Positions 22,297 through 31,694 of a stretch of DNA of 64,000 nt are shown piece by piece (within the stretch, counting starts at the first letter, position 1; the number at the start of each line of letters is the position of its first letter). Below the pieces are notes generated by a model. It was not told the DNA's origin, ran no database searches, and was given only the letters and a program-made list of their open reading frames with translations. Made by a program: the position numbers and the translations under genes. Source of the DNA: an uncultured Myxococcales bacterium (GTDB taxonomy: Bacteria; Myxococcota_A; UBA9042; DTJE01); the NCBI GenBank assembly GCA_903936705.1, contig CAIZWN010000002.1, positions 1 to 64,000 on the forward strand. The letters run 5' to 3'.

Positions 22297-24342
22297 CTAG
22301 ACGCCGATCCGTTCGGCCAGCAGTTCCGCGATGTCCTTGGTCTTCAGCTGGTCCGACAGTTCCAGTTCCGCGATGCCGTCCTTGTTCATCTGCAGGCAGA
22401 AGGGGCAGGCAGACGCGACCATCTCGGGATTGTTCGCTTCCTGCAGCTGCTTGACGCGCACGCGGTTGATACGCTCGCCCTCGTGTTCTTCCTTCCACAT
22501 CATGCCGCCGCCGGCGCCGCAGCACATGCCGTTCTTGCGGCTCTTCTCGATCTCGCCCAGCGAAACGCCCGGCAGCGCCTTCAGCACGTCGCGCGGCTGG
22601 TCGTAGATGCCGTTATAGCGACCCAGATAGCAGGAATCGTGGAAGACCACTCGCAGCGGATCCCCGTGCGCCGGCAGGGCCAGGCGTCCGTCGCGGACCA
22701 GTTGCGCCAGCAGTTCTGCGTGGTGCACCACTTCGTAGTTCCCGCCAAACTGCGGGTACTCGTTCTTGATCGTGTTGTAACCGTGCGGGCACGCAGTCAG
22801 GATCTTCTTGAACTTGTACTGCTTGAATGCCTCGATGTTCTGCTGGGCCTGCATCTGGAACAGGTACTCGTTGCCCAGGCGCCGCGCGGAATCGCCGCAG
22901 CAAGCCTCTTCCGGCCCGAGGATCGCGAAATCGATTCCAGCCTTCTGCAACAGCTTGACCAGCGCCGTAGCAACCCGCTTGTTGCGGTCATCGAAGGAAG
23001 CCGAACAGCCCAGGTAGTACAGGTACTCGGCCTCGCCCTTCTCGCTGATCAGCGGGACGCCCAGTTCCTCGACCATCCACATGCCGCGCTCGCCCATGGC
23101 CAGGCCCCACGGGTTCGACTTGTTCTCCAGGTTCTTCATCGTGGTGCCGATTTCCGGCGCATAGTCGCCTTCCATCAGGGTCAGGCGGCGACGGTAGTCC
23201 ACGATCTTGTCGGTGTGCGTGATGGAAACCGGGCAGTTTTCCTCGCATGACCGGCACGTCGTGCACGCCCAGATCGCTTCCTTCTTGACGTAGTCGATCA
23301 TCGTCTCGCCGCTTTCGGCGGTGTCCTTGCCCGCCAGAATGTCGGCCTCGTGCTTCTTGATGTACTCGCGGGTGTCGATGATCAACTGCTTCGGAGACAG
23401 CGTCTTGCCGGAAATGACCGTCGGGCACGTAACCGTGCAGCGGCCGCATTCGGTGCAGGAATAGCCGTCGAAAATCTGCTTCCAGGTCAGTTCGCGGGGC
23501 TCGATGACGCCGAACGTTTCCTGGTTCTCGATGTCCTTGATCGGGGCCAGCGCGCCGGGGGAATCCAGGCTGGCAAAGAACGTGTTGGGGATCGACGTAA
23601 TGACGTGGAAGTGCTTGCTGCGCGGCAGCTCGTTCATGAAGAACAGCAGGATCCCAAGGTGCAGCCAGAACATCGCAACTTCAATCACGGTCAGGACCGA
23701 AGGCGACAGCGACGCAAACCAGGTTCCGACGAAGGCGCTGACCGGGGCGTAACCCTGTTCATGCGTCAGGGCCTTGACCAGTTCCTGAGGCATCGTGAAG
23801 CCGTCCTTGCCCACGAAGGCCAACTGCGCGAACCGTGCGCCGTCGTAAAGGAAGTCCGTGATCATCAGGCCGCCGATCAGCGACAGGACCAGGTAGCCGC
23901 TGAAGGTGATCGTCAGGCGCTTGGGCTTGGTGACCGCGCGACGGAACCACGCATAGCCAACCATCGCCAGGACGACCAGCTCGGTCCAGTCCTTCATGTA
24001 GGTGTAAATCGTCTCGAGGGTCGGGCAGAACCACAGCAGCGTCCAATTCGATTCCGGGCCCGCAAAGCCGCGTCCCATGATCGAAATCGAACGCACCAGC
24101 AGCATCAGAAAGCCCCAGAAGATCAGGGCATGCATCAGGCCCGGGCCGGGTTCCTTGAACAGCTTGACCTGCGCGAAGGCGACTTTCACCATCGCCCCGA
24201 TGCGTTCGGGCACCCGGTCCCAGCGGACGTCGGGCTTGGCCTTCAGCAGGATCTGCACCTTGGTGATCATGATCTTCACGAAGAACGCCAGAGCCACGAT
24301 CAGCATCACGGACATCACGATCGGATAGACGACATTCGCCAT
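22297..24342 (-). CDS. Membrane-bound iron-sulfur oxidoreductase, HdrD/CCG type (ETF:quinone-like)
   Basis: ATG 24342 has AGGAGG six nt upstream; 681 residues, despite a longer open frame. Five or six N-terminal helices form a NarI-like membrane domain (residues 1-280). They are followed by two [4Fe-4S] motifs, CTECGRCTVTCP and CTTCRSCEENCP. Then come two CCG domains, EACCGDSARRLG and GMCCGAGGGMMW. This order (membrane b-type domain, two clusters, paired CCG) is that of EMO-type ETF:menaquinone oxidoreductases and related HdrD proteins, which pass electrons from flavoproteins to the quinone pool, for example in fatty-acid oxidation. No etfAB genes lie beside it, so the donor is inferred. Confidence 0.85.
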   Translation of the reverse strand: MANVVYPIVMSVMLIVALAFFVKIMITKVQILLKAKPDVRWDRVPERIGAMVKVAFAQVKLFKEPGPGLMHALIFWGFLMLLVRSISIMGRGFAGPESNWTLLWFCPTLETIYTYMKDWTELVVLAMVGYAWFRRAVTKPKRLTITFSGYLVLSLIGGLMITDFLYDGARFAQLAFVGKDGFTMPQELVKALTHEQGYAPVSAFVGTWFASLSPSVLTVIEVAMFWLHLGILLFFMNELPRSKHFHVITSIPNTFFASLDSPGALAPIKDIENQETFGVIEPRELTWKQIFDGYSCTECGRCTVTCPTVISGKTLSPKQLIIDTREYIKKHEADILAGKDTAESGETMIDYVKKEAIWACTTCRSCEENCPVSITHTDKIVDYRRRLTLMEGDYAPEIGTTMKNLENKSNPWGLAMGERGMWMVEELGVPLISEKGEAEYLYYLGCSASFDDRNKRVATALVKLLQKAGIDFAILGPEEACCGDSARRLGNEYLFQMQAQQNIEAFKQYKFKKILTACPHGYNTIKNEYPQFGGNYEVVHHAELLAQLVRDGRLALPAHGDPLRVVFHDSCYLGRYNGIYDQPRDVLKALPGVSLGEIEKSRKNGMCCGAGGGMMWKEEHEGERINRVRVKQLQEANNPEMVASACPFCLQMNKDGIAELELSDQLKTKDIAELLAERIGV

Positions 24343-24443
24343 GGAGTACCTCCTCCTGGGGCGCGTCGCTTGGACGCGCTGCGTCAAGGAACCGGCATTC
24401 TCGGGGGCGAGCCCGGATGCCGGACACTTGGGTCTGGCGAATC

Positions 24444-25208
24444 CTACCGGCGGAACAGCGCGGCTGTAAAGGTCTTTGTGCCGGCAGAAAGCAGCCGGAT
24501 CTCCCGATCGGTCATAGGCATGTCGGATGTGCACCAGCCCGCGTCATATCGGCCGGTTTCAGTGAAGGCCTCGACCATTGTGTTCAGGTAGGGTTCGACG
24601 TCGCTTTTCAGGACCAGGAGTCCGCCTGGCCTGAGGGCATTGGCCAGCACAGTCCCCATGACGGAACCGTGGCGGCGGCCAGCATGCTTGCGCTTCCACC
24701 AGGGGTCCGGGTACAGAAGGTAGGCCTCCGCCGCGGTCGCTGGCGGAACAATCTGCGGAATCGTGACCCTGGCATCACCCCACGCCATCCACAAATTGGA
24801 ATGGCCCTCGTGATCTGCTCGGCGCAGACCCTTGATGCAGAAGCCAAGGCGCGTCTCGCAACCCATCAGGCGGGCGTCGGGGCGCTTGGCCGCCATGCCG
24901 TTGATAAACCGTCCCAACCCGCTGCCGACCTCGAGAATCAGCGGACCTTCCGCAAGGCCTAGACGGGCGGCCTCGACCGTCGCAGGCTCGCCAGGGATCA
25001 CAAGATGCGGGTGCGACGGGATGCGAGAAGGCAAGCTGAGAGTCGCGCGGACATGCCCTCCGATAATCGACTCGCCGACACCGCACCCTTTGTAACCCCT
25101 GAAATCCTTCAGAAACCGTTCGGCATATTCGCCTGGGTTTCGCCCGGCCACTGGGGAAGAAACGCAGGCACCCAGGCAAGGCTTGTCCTGGCTGTCATCG
25201 GTCGTCAT
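24444..25208 (-). CDS. trmB: tRNA (guanine-N7-)-methyltransferase
   Basis: From ATG 25208 the protein is 254 residues. SAM motif I is ILEVGSGLGRF and the family signature YPDPWWKRKHAGRR stands for the usual FPDPWxKxxHxxRR. TrmB adds m7G at position 46 of tRNA. Its N-terminal 60 residues are longer than in E. coli and contain an extra Cys-containing segment of unclear role. It lies about 100 nt upstream of the FeS oxidoreductase start on the same strand, but a functional link is not evident. Confidence 0.88.
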   Translation of the reverse strand: MTTDDSQDKPCLGACVSSPVAGRNPGEYAERFLKDFRGYKGCGVGESIIGGHVRATLSLPSRIPSHPHLVIPGEPATVEAARLGLAEGPLILEVGSGLGRFINGMAAKRPDARLMGCETRLGFCIKGLRRADHEGHSNLWMAWGDARVTIPQIVPPATAAEAYLLYPDPWWKRKHAGRRHGSVMGTVLANALRPGGLLVLKSDVEPYLNTMVEAFTETGRYDAGWCTSDMPMTDREIRLLSAGTKTFTAALFRR

Positions 25209-25399
25209 GGCAATCAATCCGCACGCAAGAGAACCTGGGCTCGGGCGCGTTTTTACCATATCCCGCGAAACACGGCAGCCTGGTGAAACAGGATGATGAA
25301 CCAAACGATACTATCCCATGCGCCTCGACGCGTTTGCCGGCAGGGTCCTGGCGACCAAGTGAAAAGACACGTGTAAATGATGGAAATTGCCGAATATCA

Positions 25400-25446
25400 A
25401 GCCCTTCCAAGGGCTGCTTGTACGATGCGGTGTCATCCTGTAAAAT
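25400..25446 (+). promoter_or_regulatory. Sigma70 promoter and 16-bp palindrome ahead of the Gly-rich lipoprotein
   Basis: TTGTAC (25418-25423) is separated by exactly 17 nt from TAAAAT (25441-25446), 27 nt before ATG 25474. Immediately upstream of -35 lies AGCCCTT-CC-AAGGGCT (25400-25415), a perfect 7-bp inverted repeat placed where an activator would bind. Spacing and hexamers support a real promoter; the palindrome's role is inferred. Confidence 0.55.
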
Positions 25447-25473
25447 CTGCGCGGTCCGAAGTAGGGGGGCACA

Positions 25474-27864
25474 ATGAACCTTTTCCTTGACTTGCGACGC
25501 TGTGGCACTGTCCTGGCGCTTGCGATATTTACCTTGTCGGCAGCTTGCGGCGGCAGCAACAACATTGCCGGCCAGGACTCGGGCAATGGCGACGCTTGTG
25601 GCAATGGCGGATGCCTGGACACTCCAGACACCGGCGTTATTGACGCCTCCGACGTCGAACGCCCCGACACCCAGGAGTACGACCCCGGCTATGACAATGG
25701 CACAGGGCCGGACGCCGACGAGTGCAAGTGCCAGAGCACCGAAATGCCATGGGGCTTCGGCTGCCCGTGCGAACACATGCAGGACTGCGTCAGTCAGTTC
25801 TGTGTACTGATGCCCGACAATTCTCGCCAGTGCACCACGGGATGCATCGAAAAGTGTCCCTGCGGATGGGAATGCAAGCAGGTCATGATGGGCGGCGAGT
25901 CGCCCTGGGTCTGCATGCCCTACCAGGATCCCCTGTGCAACAAACTGTGCCTCAGCGACAGCGATTGCGGCATCGACGCCCTCTGCGCAGTGCTGGAAGC
26001 CGACAAGGGCGGAACAAAGAAGTACTGCCTTCAGGCGTGCGACGACGAGAACGCCCCATGCCCCTTGGACTACACGTGCACGGACGTCACCAACTCGCTT
26101 GGAGACATCACATCAAAGCAGTGCGTACCGCTGGCAGGCCATTGCGATTGCCGGCCGAAGGAAGCCGGCGACCCGCCTATCGACTATCTGACCGATGCGA
26201 ACCACTGCGGGTCGTGCGAATCCACGTGCGCCTACGCGAACGGAACTCCCTACTGCGACGCTGGAAATTGCACCTTGGCCGGCTGTTTGGAAGGGTTCAT
26301 GAACCTGGACGGCCAGGACGACAACGGCTGCGAATACGGGTGCGTCTACAAGGCCGGCGAGGATCTCCCCGACCCCGACAGCGTTGCCGCGGCATGTCCT
26401 GGCGAGAACTGCTTTGACGCCAACTGCGACGGCCTGGATGGAAACATTTCGAAGGGCGTCTTCGTTGATGGCGCGTCAGGTGCCGACGAGTTCAACACCT
26501 GGGGCGACCAGGCTCGTCCCTTCAAGACCATCACCGCTGCCATCGCGTTCGCGGATGTGCAGGACCCCAAGAAGGAAGTCTACGTTGCGGCCGGGCAGTA
26601 TCGCGAAAAAGTGATCCTGAAGGATGGCGTCAGCGTTTTCGGCGGGTACGCCCGTGGCACCTGGAAGCGGGAGATCGAAAAGAACAAGACGCAGATCTCG
26701 TGGGACGGTCAGGAAACGCTGGCCATTCGGGCCGTCATTGCCAGTGGTATCATCAGCATGACATTCTTCGACGGCTTCTTCATCAAGTCGTTCTCGGCCA
26801 CACAGGCATCGGCCTCGTCCTACGGAATTTTCATATTCCAGAGTTCCAGCGCATTGAAGATCCAGAACTGCACCATTGAACCCGGCAAGGGTGCTGATGG
26901 ACGGAACGGCGCTGCTGGCAAGGCAGGACTGAACGGAGGACGAGGCGGGGATGGCGCCGGGTCGTTCGAGTACGACTCATGCGGGTTGCCCATCGGGTGC
27001 AACAGCGCGAACTACCCAGGACAAGCTGTGTTTGGCGTAGGCGGCATCAGCCCGTGCGGAATGACTGGCGGCAACGGCGGACGTGGCGGCTCCAGCAGTG
27101 GGAGCGGCGTTGCAGGATCGGCAGGTGCGAACAACGGCGGTACGGCCGGCATGGCAGGAGGCCCCACGAACGCAGGCAGCCCCGGCGGGAAGGGCACGGA
27201 AGCAACGGCAGGCGCCAACGGCGGCGGCGGGACATCCGGCGGAGGCCCAAATCTGTCGGGCGACTGGGAACCGGCACACGGCGAGGACGGGGCTGACGGA
27301 CAGAATGGCATGGGCGGCGGCGGTGGTGGAGGCGGCGGCGGCGACAACGATTGCGTCCTGTTCTTCAACTGCGGCAGCGCCGGCGGCTCGGGTGGCGGCG
27401 GCGGCGGCGGGGGTTGCGGCGGAACCGGGGGGAAGAAGGGAACCGGCGGAGGAGGATCCTTCGGCGTGTTCATCGTCCAGTCCAGCCCGGTTATCAAGAA
27501 CTGCCTGGTAGCTTCGGATGACGGCGGAAACGGCGGAAATGGCGGCCTCAGTGGGGCAGCCGGCCTGTCAGGCACCGGCGGAAACGGTGGCGGGGACACG
27601 GAAGGCCCGGGCGGCGGCGGCGGCGGCGATGGCGGTATTGGCGGCGCCGGCGGTCATGGTGGCGGAGGATCCGGCGGTCCCACCTACCCGATCTACATCG
27701 TCGGAAACTCGTCCAGCCCGACCTGCGATGGCAACACTTACGAAATCAACGGTTTTCCGGGCGTCGGCGGCCAGTCTGGAGACCCGGACAGCTCGACCAA
27801 CAAGGGCTCTGACGGCGTAGCTGGCAACATCTATGGGGCCACGCCCACCTGCCTTGCTCCCTGA
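25474..27864 (+). CDS. Cys-rich and Gly-rich surface lipoprotein with parallel-beta-helix domain
   Basis: 796 residues. Lipobox LSAAC at Cys25, then an Asp/Gly linker. Residues 90-260 are Cys-rich with spacing like the small disulfide repeats found in neighbouring proteins. From about 340, PFKTITAAIAFA and VYVAAGQYREKVILKDGVSVF belong to a DUF1565-type right-handed beta-helix. From about residue 490 to 740 the sequence is dominated by Gly with GGNGG and GGGGG runs. The helix strand IQNC/IKNC rungs reappear in places, so the Gly tracts are probably loops of the same helix. A surface lipoprotein is likely. The function is not evident. It has its own promoter. Confidence 0.8.
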   Translation: MNLFLDLRRCGTVLALAIFTLSAACGGSNNIAGQDSGNGDACGNGGCLDTPDTGVIDASDVERPDTQEYDPGYDNGTGPDADECKCQSTEMPWGFGCPCEHMQDCVSQFCVLMPDNSRQCTTGCIEKCPCGWECKQVMMGGESPWVCMPYQDPLCNKLCLSDSDCGIDALCAVLEADKGGTKKYCLQACDDENAPCPLDYTCTDVTNSLGDITSKQCVPLAGHCDCRPKEAGDPPIDYLTDANHCGSCESTCAYANGTPYCDAGNCTLAGCLEGFMNLDGQDDNGCEYGCVYKAGEDLPDPDSVAAACPGENCFDANCDGLDGNISKGVFVDGASGADEFNTWGDQARPFKTITAAIAFADVQDPKKEVYVAAGQYREKVILKDGVSVFGGYARGTWKREIEKNKTQISWDGQETLAIRAVIASGIISMTFFDGFFIKSFSATQASASSYGIFIFQSSSALKIQNCTIEPGKGADGRNGAAGKAGLNGGRGGDGAGSFEYDSCGLPIGCNSANYPGQAVFGVGGISPCGMTGGNGGRGGSSSGSGVAGSAGANNGGTAGMAGGPTNAGSPGGKGTEATAGANGGGGTSGGGPNLSGDWEPAHGEDGADGQNGMGGGGGGGGGGDNDCVLFFNCGSAGGSGGGGGGGGCGGTGGKKGTGGGGSFGVFIVQSSPVIKNCLVASDDGGNGGNGGLSGAAGLSGTGGNGGGDTEGPGGGGGGDGGIGGAGGHGGGGSGGPTYPIYIVGNSSSPTCDGNTYEINGFPGVGGQSGDPDSSTNKGSDGVAGNIYGATPTCLAP

Positions 27865-27918
27865 CGTCGATTCGGATGTACTGGTTACAAACCTATTCCC
27901 TGTAGGCGAGGCAATATC

Positions 27919-28911
27919 ATGCCCGGTTTGCTTGACCCACTGAACATAGCCGGGTTGCACGTGCGCAACCGGATCGTCATGCCACCGATGGCTTCCGGAC
28001 GGGCCGGCCCCGACGGATACGCGACGAAGGACCATGTCGAGTACCACAGGGTTCGGGCGGCAGCCGGGACTGGTCTGGTCATCGTCGAGCACGCGTACGT
28101 GCTGCCGATAGGTCGCTTCAACGAGGGCCAACTTGGCGCACACGACGACGGGACTGTGCCTGGGCTTCGGAACGTGGCTGCCGCCATCCGCGGCACCGGA
28201 GCAACTGCCTGCCTGCAACTGTCGCACGCCGGCTCCGCTGGCCAGCCGGCGGCACACGGACGACGTCCCGTGGCTCCCTCGGCAGTACCTCACCCCAACG
28301 GCAAAAGTGAACTGCCGGACGAACTGGGCATTTCCGACATCGAGACGACTGTTATGGCGTTTGGCGACGCCGCGGCAAGGGCGGTGTACGCCGGCTTCGA
28401 GGCCGTGGAAATTCATGCTGCACACGGTTTTCTGTTGTGCCAGTTCCTGTCGCCACTGACAAACCACCGCACCGACCAGTACGGGGGCAGCGAGGAAAAC
28501 CGGGTACGTCTGCACTGCGATGTTCTGCGCGAGGTCCGGCGACAGGTTGGTCCAGGCGTCGCAATCCTGTTGCGCCTTGGTGCCGACGACGAAATGCAGG
28601 GCGGGGTGACCATCGACATGACCTGCCGCGCGGCCCCAGGCCTGATCGAGGCTGGCGCTGATGTGCTGGACGTGTCGGGTGGCTTGCAGGGCTCGCGACC
28701 GACATGGCATTCCGGGCAGGGGTACTTCGTCAAGTACGCAGAAGCCCTTAAAAAGGCTGCTAAAGTCCCAGTGATCGCTGTCGGCGGCATCACAGAACCG
28801 TCGTTTGCCGACGCTGTTGTGCGGGAAGGACGTGCCGACCTGGTAGGCATCGGCCGAGCAATGCTGAAGGACCCTCAGTGGTCCGCGTGGGCAATCCAGG
28901 AACTATCCTAG
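27919..28911 (+). CDS. Old yellow enzyme-family NAD(P)H:flavin oxidoreductase
   Basis: 330 residues, one TIM barrel. Begins MPGLLDPLNIAGLHVRNRIV and shows MPPMASG. The substrate-binding AAHGFLLCQFLSPLTNHRTD segment, with QYGGSEENRVR, is nearly canonical for this family. FMN-phosphate motifs at the C-terminus read VGGITEP and VGIGRAML. The enzyme lacks the C-terminal FeS/FAD domains of 2,4-dienoyl-CoA reductase, so it is a stand-alone ene-reductase. It likely reduces activated C=C bonds with FMN; the natural substrate is unknown. It faces polA convergently, with 62 bp between. Confidence 0.88.
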   Translation: MPGLLDPLNIAGLHVRNRIVMPPMASGRAGPDGYATKDHVEYHRVRAAAGTGLVIVEHAYVLPIGRFNEGQLGAHDDGTVPGLRNVAAAIRGTGATACLQLSHAGSAGQPAAHGRRPVAPSAVPHPNGKSELPDELGISDIETTVMAFGDAAARAVYAGFEAVEIHAAHGFLLCQFLSPLTNHRTDQYGGSEENRVRLHCDVLREVRRQVGPGVAILLRLGADDEMQGGVTIDMTCRAAPGLIEAGADVLDVSGGLQGSRPTWHSGQGYFVKYAEALKKAAKVPVIAVGGITEPSFADAVVREGRADLVGIGRAMLKDPQWSAWAIQELS

Positions 28912-28973
28912 ATCAAAGCACCGCAGCCACGGTTCATTCGACACGCTTCAATCGGGCCAATACGGAAACAGAC

Positions 28974-31625
28974 CTACCCGTGCAGTTTCGACCACACGTG
29001 GCCACGGCCGACTTCGACCGACAATGGCACCGACATTTGCCAGGCGCCTTCCATGACCTCGCGCAACACGGCGGCGACCTCCTGGCCAGTTCCCTCGCGG
29101 GTCTCCAGCACAAGTTCATCGTGGACCGACAACACCAGGCGGGCTGGCAGGCCGTCGGCCAGCAACCGGTCGCGCATGCGGACCATCGCAATCTTGATGA
29201 TGTCCGCGGCTGTTCCCTGGATTGGCATGTTCAAGGCCATTCTTTCGGCACCCGCGCGCTCGTTGCGGTTGGCGGCGGCAATTCCCTCGATGGACCGTCG
29301 CCGACCAAACGCTGTTTGCACGTGGCCTTGAGTTCGCGCAAGTTCCAGCGTCGAATCCAGATACCGACGCACTGATGGGAACGCCCCGAAATAGTCGTCA
29401 ATTATGTGCTGCGCCTGGGACTGCGGGATCTTGAGGTCACGCCCCAGCCTGAATGCACCCATCCCGTACAGCAGTCCGAAGTTGACGACCTTGGCGGTAC
29501 GGCGCTGGTCGGGTGTTACAACCGCCTCGTCGCAGTGGAAGATGCGCGCGGCAGTCCTGGCGTGAATATCAAGGCCGCTGCGAAATGCGTCAACCAGCGA
29601 CTCATCCCCCGACAGATGAGCCAGGACGCGCAGCTCGATTTGCGAGTAGTCGGCGGACACGAACTCCAGGCCCTCGCCGCTGACGAAGGCCGCACGAATC
29701 TTGCGTCCGGCCTCGGTGCGGATCGGGATGTTCTGCAGGTTCGGATCCGAGGACGACAGGCGGCCGGTCGAGGCAACGGCCTGATTATACGACGTATGGA
29801 TGCGACCCGTTCGGGCATGAATCAGGTTGCCCAGCGCGTCTGCATAGGTCCCCTTCAGCTTTGCAAGCGACCTGTATTCAAGGATCAACGCAGGCACCGG
29901 ATGGCGGCTGGACAACTCCTCGAGGACCGTCACGTCGGTTGACGGGCCTGTCTTGGTTTTCTTGATCACTGGCAATTGCAGCTTGCCGAACAGGACGTCA
30001 GCCAACTGCCTGGGGGAATTCGGATTGAACACCATGCCGGCAGCGTCAAGAATCTGTTTCTCAAGACGCTGAAGGTCAACCGCGAGATCGGCGGACAGCC
30101 TCGACAGGCCCGCCCGGTCCACGGCAATCCCGGTTCGCTCCATCTCGGCCAGCACGCGGGCAAGCGGGATTTCGACATCCAGATTCAGCCGTTGAAGCCC
30201 GCTTCCTGCAAGAAGGCCTTCCATCGGGGCACGAACCAGCCTGGCCGCAGCCGCGCGCAATGCCAACGCTTGCGGCGAGACATCCGAGATCGGAGGCAGC
30301 ACGGTTGAAAGTCGCTCCAGCACCAGCGTGTCCAGCGAATGGGAATCGCGCTCGGCATTCAACAGATAGGATGCCAGTACAGGGTCAAAGCCGGGCAGAC
30401 CCGGATCGCCGCCGGCAGCCGCAAAAACCTGGTGCATTTCCTTTGATGCCGCCGTCCCGGCAGACCGTTCGCGCAGCGCGGCAGCAAGGTCGGCCATGAA
30501 ACCGGCGGGGGCCTCGGCGGGCCGAATGACCAGCGCCTCGGCGTCCGACACCGCTATCGCCAGCCCCTTCACGTCAGGTGACACAGGGTCACGGGCTCCG
30601 AACAGTGCAGCAATGCCCGGGCGCGTGGACGCCGCAACCCTGGACAAGGTCTCGTCCCACGACAAGTCGGCACCGGCAACTACAGCCCGCACCGACAGAA
30701 CCGCTGATGCTGACACCTCGACTTGTGGCAGGTCTGGCACCGAGGCAAACAGATCCGGGGGCCCGCCACCGCGTTCGGCCATGACCTCTGCCAGCATCTG
30801 GCGAAACTCCAACTCCTTCAGCAGGGAGACCACTCCATCCAGATCCGGCAGTCGCATCGTCAGCGTCGCAGGGTCGTTCTCGCCGGCCGGCAGCGGCACG
30901 TCCTTTCTCAAGGTAGCCAGGTCCCTTGACAGGAACGCGGACGCGCGCCCTGCCACCAGCGCGTCGCGCTTTCGCGGCGTCAGCCCGTCCAGGTTGGCGT
31001 AAACCCCCTCGAGCGTCCCGAACGCGTTGACCAGTTCGCACGCGCCTTTTTCTCCGATGCCCTCCACGCCCGGCACGTTATCGGATGCGTCACCGACCAG
31101 CGCCAGGAAATCGCGCACCCCCTCGGGCGGCACCCCCAGCCTGCCGATGACCCCGTCGCGGTCGTAGACCTTGTCCCGCATCGGATCGCGTGCCGTGACG
31201 CCCGGACCAACAAGCTGCAGCAGATCCTTGTCGCCCGACTCGACCACAACCTCCATGCCAGCCGTCCCAGCCAGCTCGCACAATGTCGCGATCACGTCGT
31301 CAGCCTCGTAGCCGGGGACTTCCAGCACGGGAAAGCCCATCGCCTCGCAGATGCGCCTGGCATAAGGAAACTGCATCACCAGGTCAGGGTCGGACGGTGG
31401 ACGGTTCGCCTTGTACTGGTCGTACATCGCGTTGCGAAAAGTCTCGCGCCCGGCGTCAAACACCACTGCCACGCGGTCCGGCCGCTGTCCCTTGACGAAC
31501 TTTCGCAGCATCTGCACCAGCCCGAACAGGGCGTTGGTGGGCAGGCCCTTCGAAGTCTTCAGTGGTCGAATTGCGTGGAACGCCCGGTGAATCAGGCCGC
31601 TTGCATCAATCAGATGGATGGTCAT
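28974..31625 (-). CDS. polA: DNA polymerase I, probably without 3'-5' proofreading
   Basis: ATG 31625 gives 883 residues; an earlier start seven codons upstream is less plausible. Residues 1-290 form the 5'-3' exonuclease (LIDASGLIHRAFHAI). The polymerase motifs are complete: A SADYSQIELRVLAHLSGDES, B RRTAKVVNFGLLYGMGAFRL, C LSVHDELVLE. The middle domain keeps FDPVLASYLLNAE and the general exonuclease fold, but the DxE residues of its first motif are replaced in the stretch GARDPVSPDVKGLAIAVSD. Proofreading is therefore probably lost, as in Taq polymerase. It diverges from smpB across a shared -10. Confidence 0.92.
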   Translation of the reverse strand: MTIHLIDASGLIHRAFHAIRPLKTSKGLPTNALFGLVQMLRKFVKGQRPDRVAVVFDAGRETFRNAMYDQYKANRPPSDPDLVMQFPYARRICEAMGFPVLEVPGYEADDVIATLCELAGTAGMEVVVESGDKDLLQLVGPGVTARDPMRDKVYDRDGVIGRLGVPPEGVRDFLALVGDASDNVPGVEGIGEKGACELVNAFGTLEGVYANLDGLTPRKRDALVAGRASAFLSRDLATLRKDVPLPAGENDPATLTMRLPDLDGVVSLLKELEFRQMLAEVMAERGGGPPDLFASVPDLPQVEVSASAVLSVRAVVAGADLSWDETLSRVAASTRPGIAALFGARDPVSPDVKGLAIAVSDAEALVIRPAEAPAGFMADLAAALRERSAGTAASKEMHQVFAAAGGDPGLPGFDPVLASYLLNAERDSHSLDTLVLERLSTVLPPISDVSPQALALRAAAARLVRAPMEGLLAGSGLQRLNLDVEIPLARVLAEMERTGIAVDRAGLSRLSADLAVDLQRLEKQILDAAGMVFNPNSPRQLADVLFGKLQLPVIKKTKTGPSTDVTVLEELSSRHPVPALILEYRSLAKLKGTYADALGNLIHARTGRIHTSYNQAVASTGRLSSSDPNLQNIPIRTEAGRKIRAAFVSGEGLEFVSADYSQIELRVLAHLSGDESLVDAFRSGLDIHARTAARIFHCDEAVVTPDQRRTAKVVNFGLLYGMGAFRLGRDLKIPQSQAQHIIDDYFGAFPSVRRYLDSTLELARTQGHVQTAFGRRRSIEGIAAANRNERAGAERMALNMPIQGTAADIIKIAMVRMRDRLLADGLPARLVLSVHDELVLETREGTGQEVAAVLREVMEGAWQMSVPLSVEVGRGHVWSKLHG

Positions 31626-31658
31626 CGTGAGGCACCGCCACAACAAGTTCTAGGAAGG

Positions 31659-31666
31659 ATTATAAT
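31659..31666. promoter_or_regulatory. Shared bidirectional -10 between polA and smpB
   Basis: ATTATAAT at 31659-31666 is self-complementary, so TATAAT reads on both strands: forward 31661-31666 towards smpB (ATG 28 nt later) and reverse 31664-31659 towards polA (ATG 33 nt later). No good -35 is visible in either direction, so strength is uncertain. If real, the two promoters would exclude each other. Confidence 0.45.
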
Positions 31667-31694
31667 GCGCCCGGCTGGAACCTGGTGATATCCG

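Noticed and set aside
26940-27690. CRISPR-like or tandem DNA repeat in the Gly-rich gene
   Set aside because: The repetition is in amino-acid composition; the codons vary and no regular DNA spacing is seen.
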